From Promethearchaeota archaeon (lineage in GTDB: Archaea > Asgardarchaeota > Lokiarchaeia > Sigynarchaeales > SOKP01): DNA of 5,771 nucleotides. Location of the stretch: contig JAEOTV010000031.1 of assembly GCA_016839635.1 (NCBI GenBank), positions 1 through 5,771 on the forward strand, written 5' to 3'. The number at the start of each line of letters is the position of its first letter. Positions within the stretch are counted from its first letter, which is position 1. Below are positions 5,519 through 5,771 of the stretch, one piece after another. The notes below the pieces were generated by a model. That model saw nothing but the letters and a program-made list of their open reading frames with translations, was not told the DNA's origin and did not search any database. The position numbers and the translations under genes are program-made.

Positions 5519-5544
5519 TGAATATTAAAATTGAATATTAAAAT
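5519..5544. repeat. Two tandem perfect 13-base repeats
   Basis: TGAATATTAAAAT occurs twice back to back in the gap between the tautomerase gene and the right-edge gene, about 50 bases upstream of the tautomerase TATA box. The units match exactly. Possible roles are an activator site or simple replication slippage in A+T-rich DNA. Confidence 0.55.
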
Positions 5545-5587
5545 TTCTTAAAAGTCGTTAAAAAACCTTGCCCGTAATATATTAAAG

Positions 5588-5596
5588 AAAAAAAAA
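5588..5596 (-). terminator. U9 tract after the right-edge gene
   Basis: Read on the minus strand, the stop codon of the right-edge gene is followed after four bases by nine T, then C and three more T. This is a typical archaeal U-tract terminator and would separate that gene from the tautomerase cluster. Confidence 0.5.
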
Positions 5597-5600
5597 GAGT

Positions 5601-5771
5601 TTAATATTTAATCTTTGAGGAGCTTTTTTTAAGGAGGATTACTGAAGCTAAGCCGATTATACAGAAAATTATAAATACTTCATATCCAGGGATATCGGGA
5701 ATTTTTTCCACTAATTCTACTAACAATGTTTTTACACTTTCATTATTACCTATTAAATCGGTTGAATAATA
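5601..5771 (-). CDS. C-terminus of a membrane-anchored or sorted surface protein
   Basis: The frame enters from the right edge and ends at TAA (5601-5603), giving 56 residues. The first 27 are polar and acidic. Then comes IPGYE, a single hydrophobic helix (VFIIFCIIGLASVILL, about 32-47) and a short basic tail, KKSSSKIKY. A Pro-Gly motif, one transmembrane segment and a Lys/Arg-rich end form the tripartite pattern of archaeal C-terminal sorting signals such as PGF-CTERM and the Asgard variants. The chain before it would be extracellular. The upstream domains lie outside the window, so the function is unknown. A plain tail-anchored protein is the alternative. Confidence 0.65.
   Translation of the reverse strand, partial: YYSTDLIGNNESVKTLLVELVEKIPDIPGYEVFIIFCIIGLASVILLKKSSSKIKY

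Noticed and set aside
1..5771. CRISPR array, tRNA, rRNA, insertion sequence or attachment site
   Set aside because: I saw no regularly spaced repeats, cloverleaf-like segments, rRNA-like conserved sequence, transposase motifs or terminal inverted repeats.

Overview
This is a very A+T-rich window that most likely comes from an Asgard archaeon of the Lokiarchaeia type. Three things point there. A gene has a clear but degenerate Rab/Ras-like GTPase body. A protein at the right edge ends in a Pro-Gly-Tyr, hydrophobic segment, Lys-Lys tail like Asgard surface-protein C-termini. The upstream regions carry archaeal TATA-like boxes and no bacterial -35/-10 pairs. The taxonomic call is inference from gene content, not from a marker gene.

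Layout from left to right. The 3' end of an unidentified plus-strand gene (1-117) converges on a minus-strand gene (161-673) for a small GTPase-like protein that has lost its nucleotide-binding motifs. A 329-base gap follows, then a minus-strand class I SAM-dependent methyltransferase (1003-1662). A divergent control region (1663-1892) holds two palindromes and a tiny leader ORF. It faces a plus-strand gene (1893-2903) whose product joins an uncharacterised N-terminal domain to a C-terminal MEDS sensory domain. Behind it is what looks like a frameshifted, truncated gene remnant (about 2980-3187).

The right half is a minus-strand three-gene cluster, transcribed in the order 4-oxalocrotonate tautomerase-like protein (5407-5201), FixC-like flavoprotein (5136-3475) and FixX-like 2[4Fe-4S] ferredoxin (3457-3188). 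The flavoprotein and ferredoxin are only 17 bases apart and should work as a redox pair, with the ferredoxin passing electrons to or from the FAD protein. The tautomerase in front suggests that the substrate may be an unsaturated or aromatic-derived acid. MEDS domains have been proposed to sense small hydrocarbon derivatives, so the neighbouring sensor could be related, but this link is speculative. The window ends in the C-terminus of another minus-strand membrane-anchored or surface protein (5601-5771).

The best candidates for something undescribed are the pseudo-GTPase with an inverted repeat just downstream of its TATA box, the MEDS fusion with no recognisable output domain, and the tautomerase/flavoprotein/ferredoxin cluster, whose tautomerase lacks both canonical catalytic arginines.
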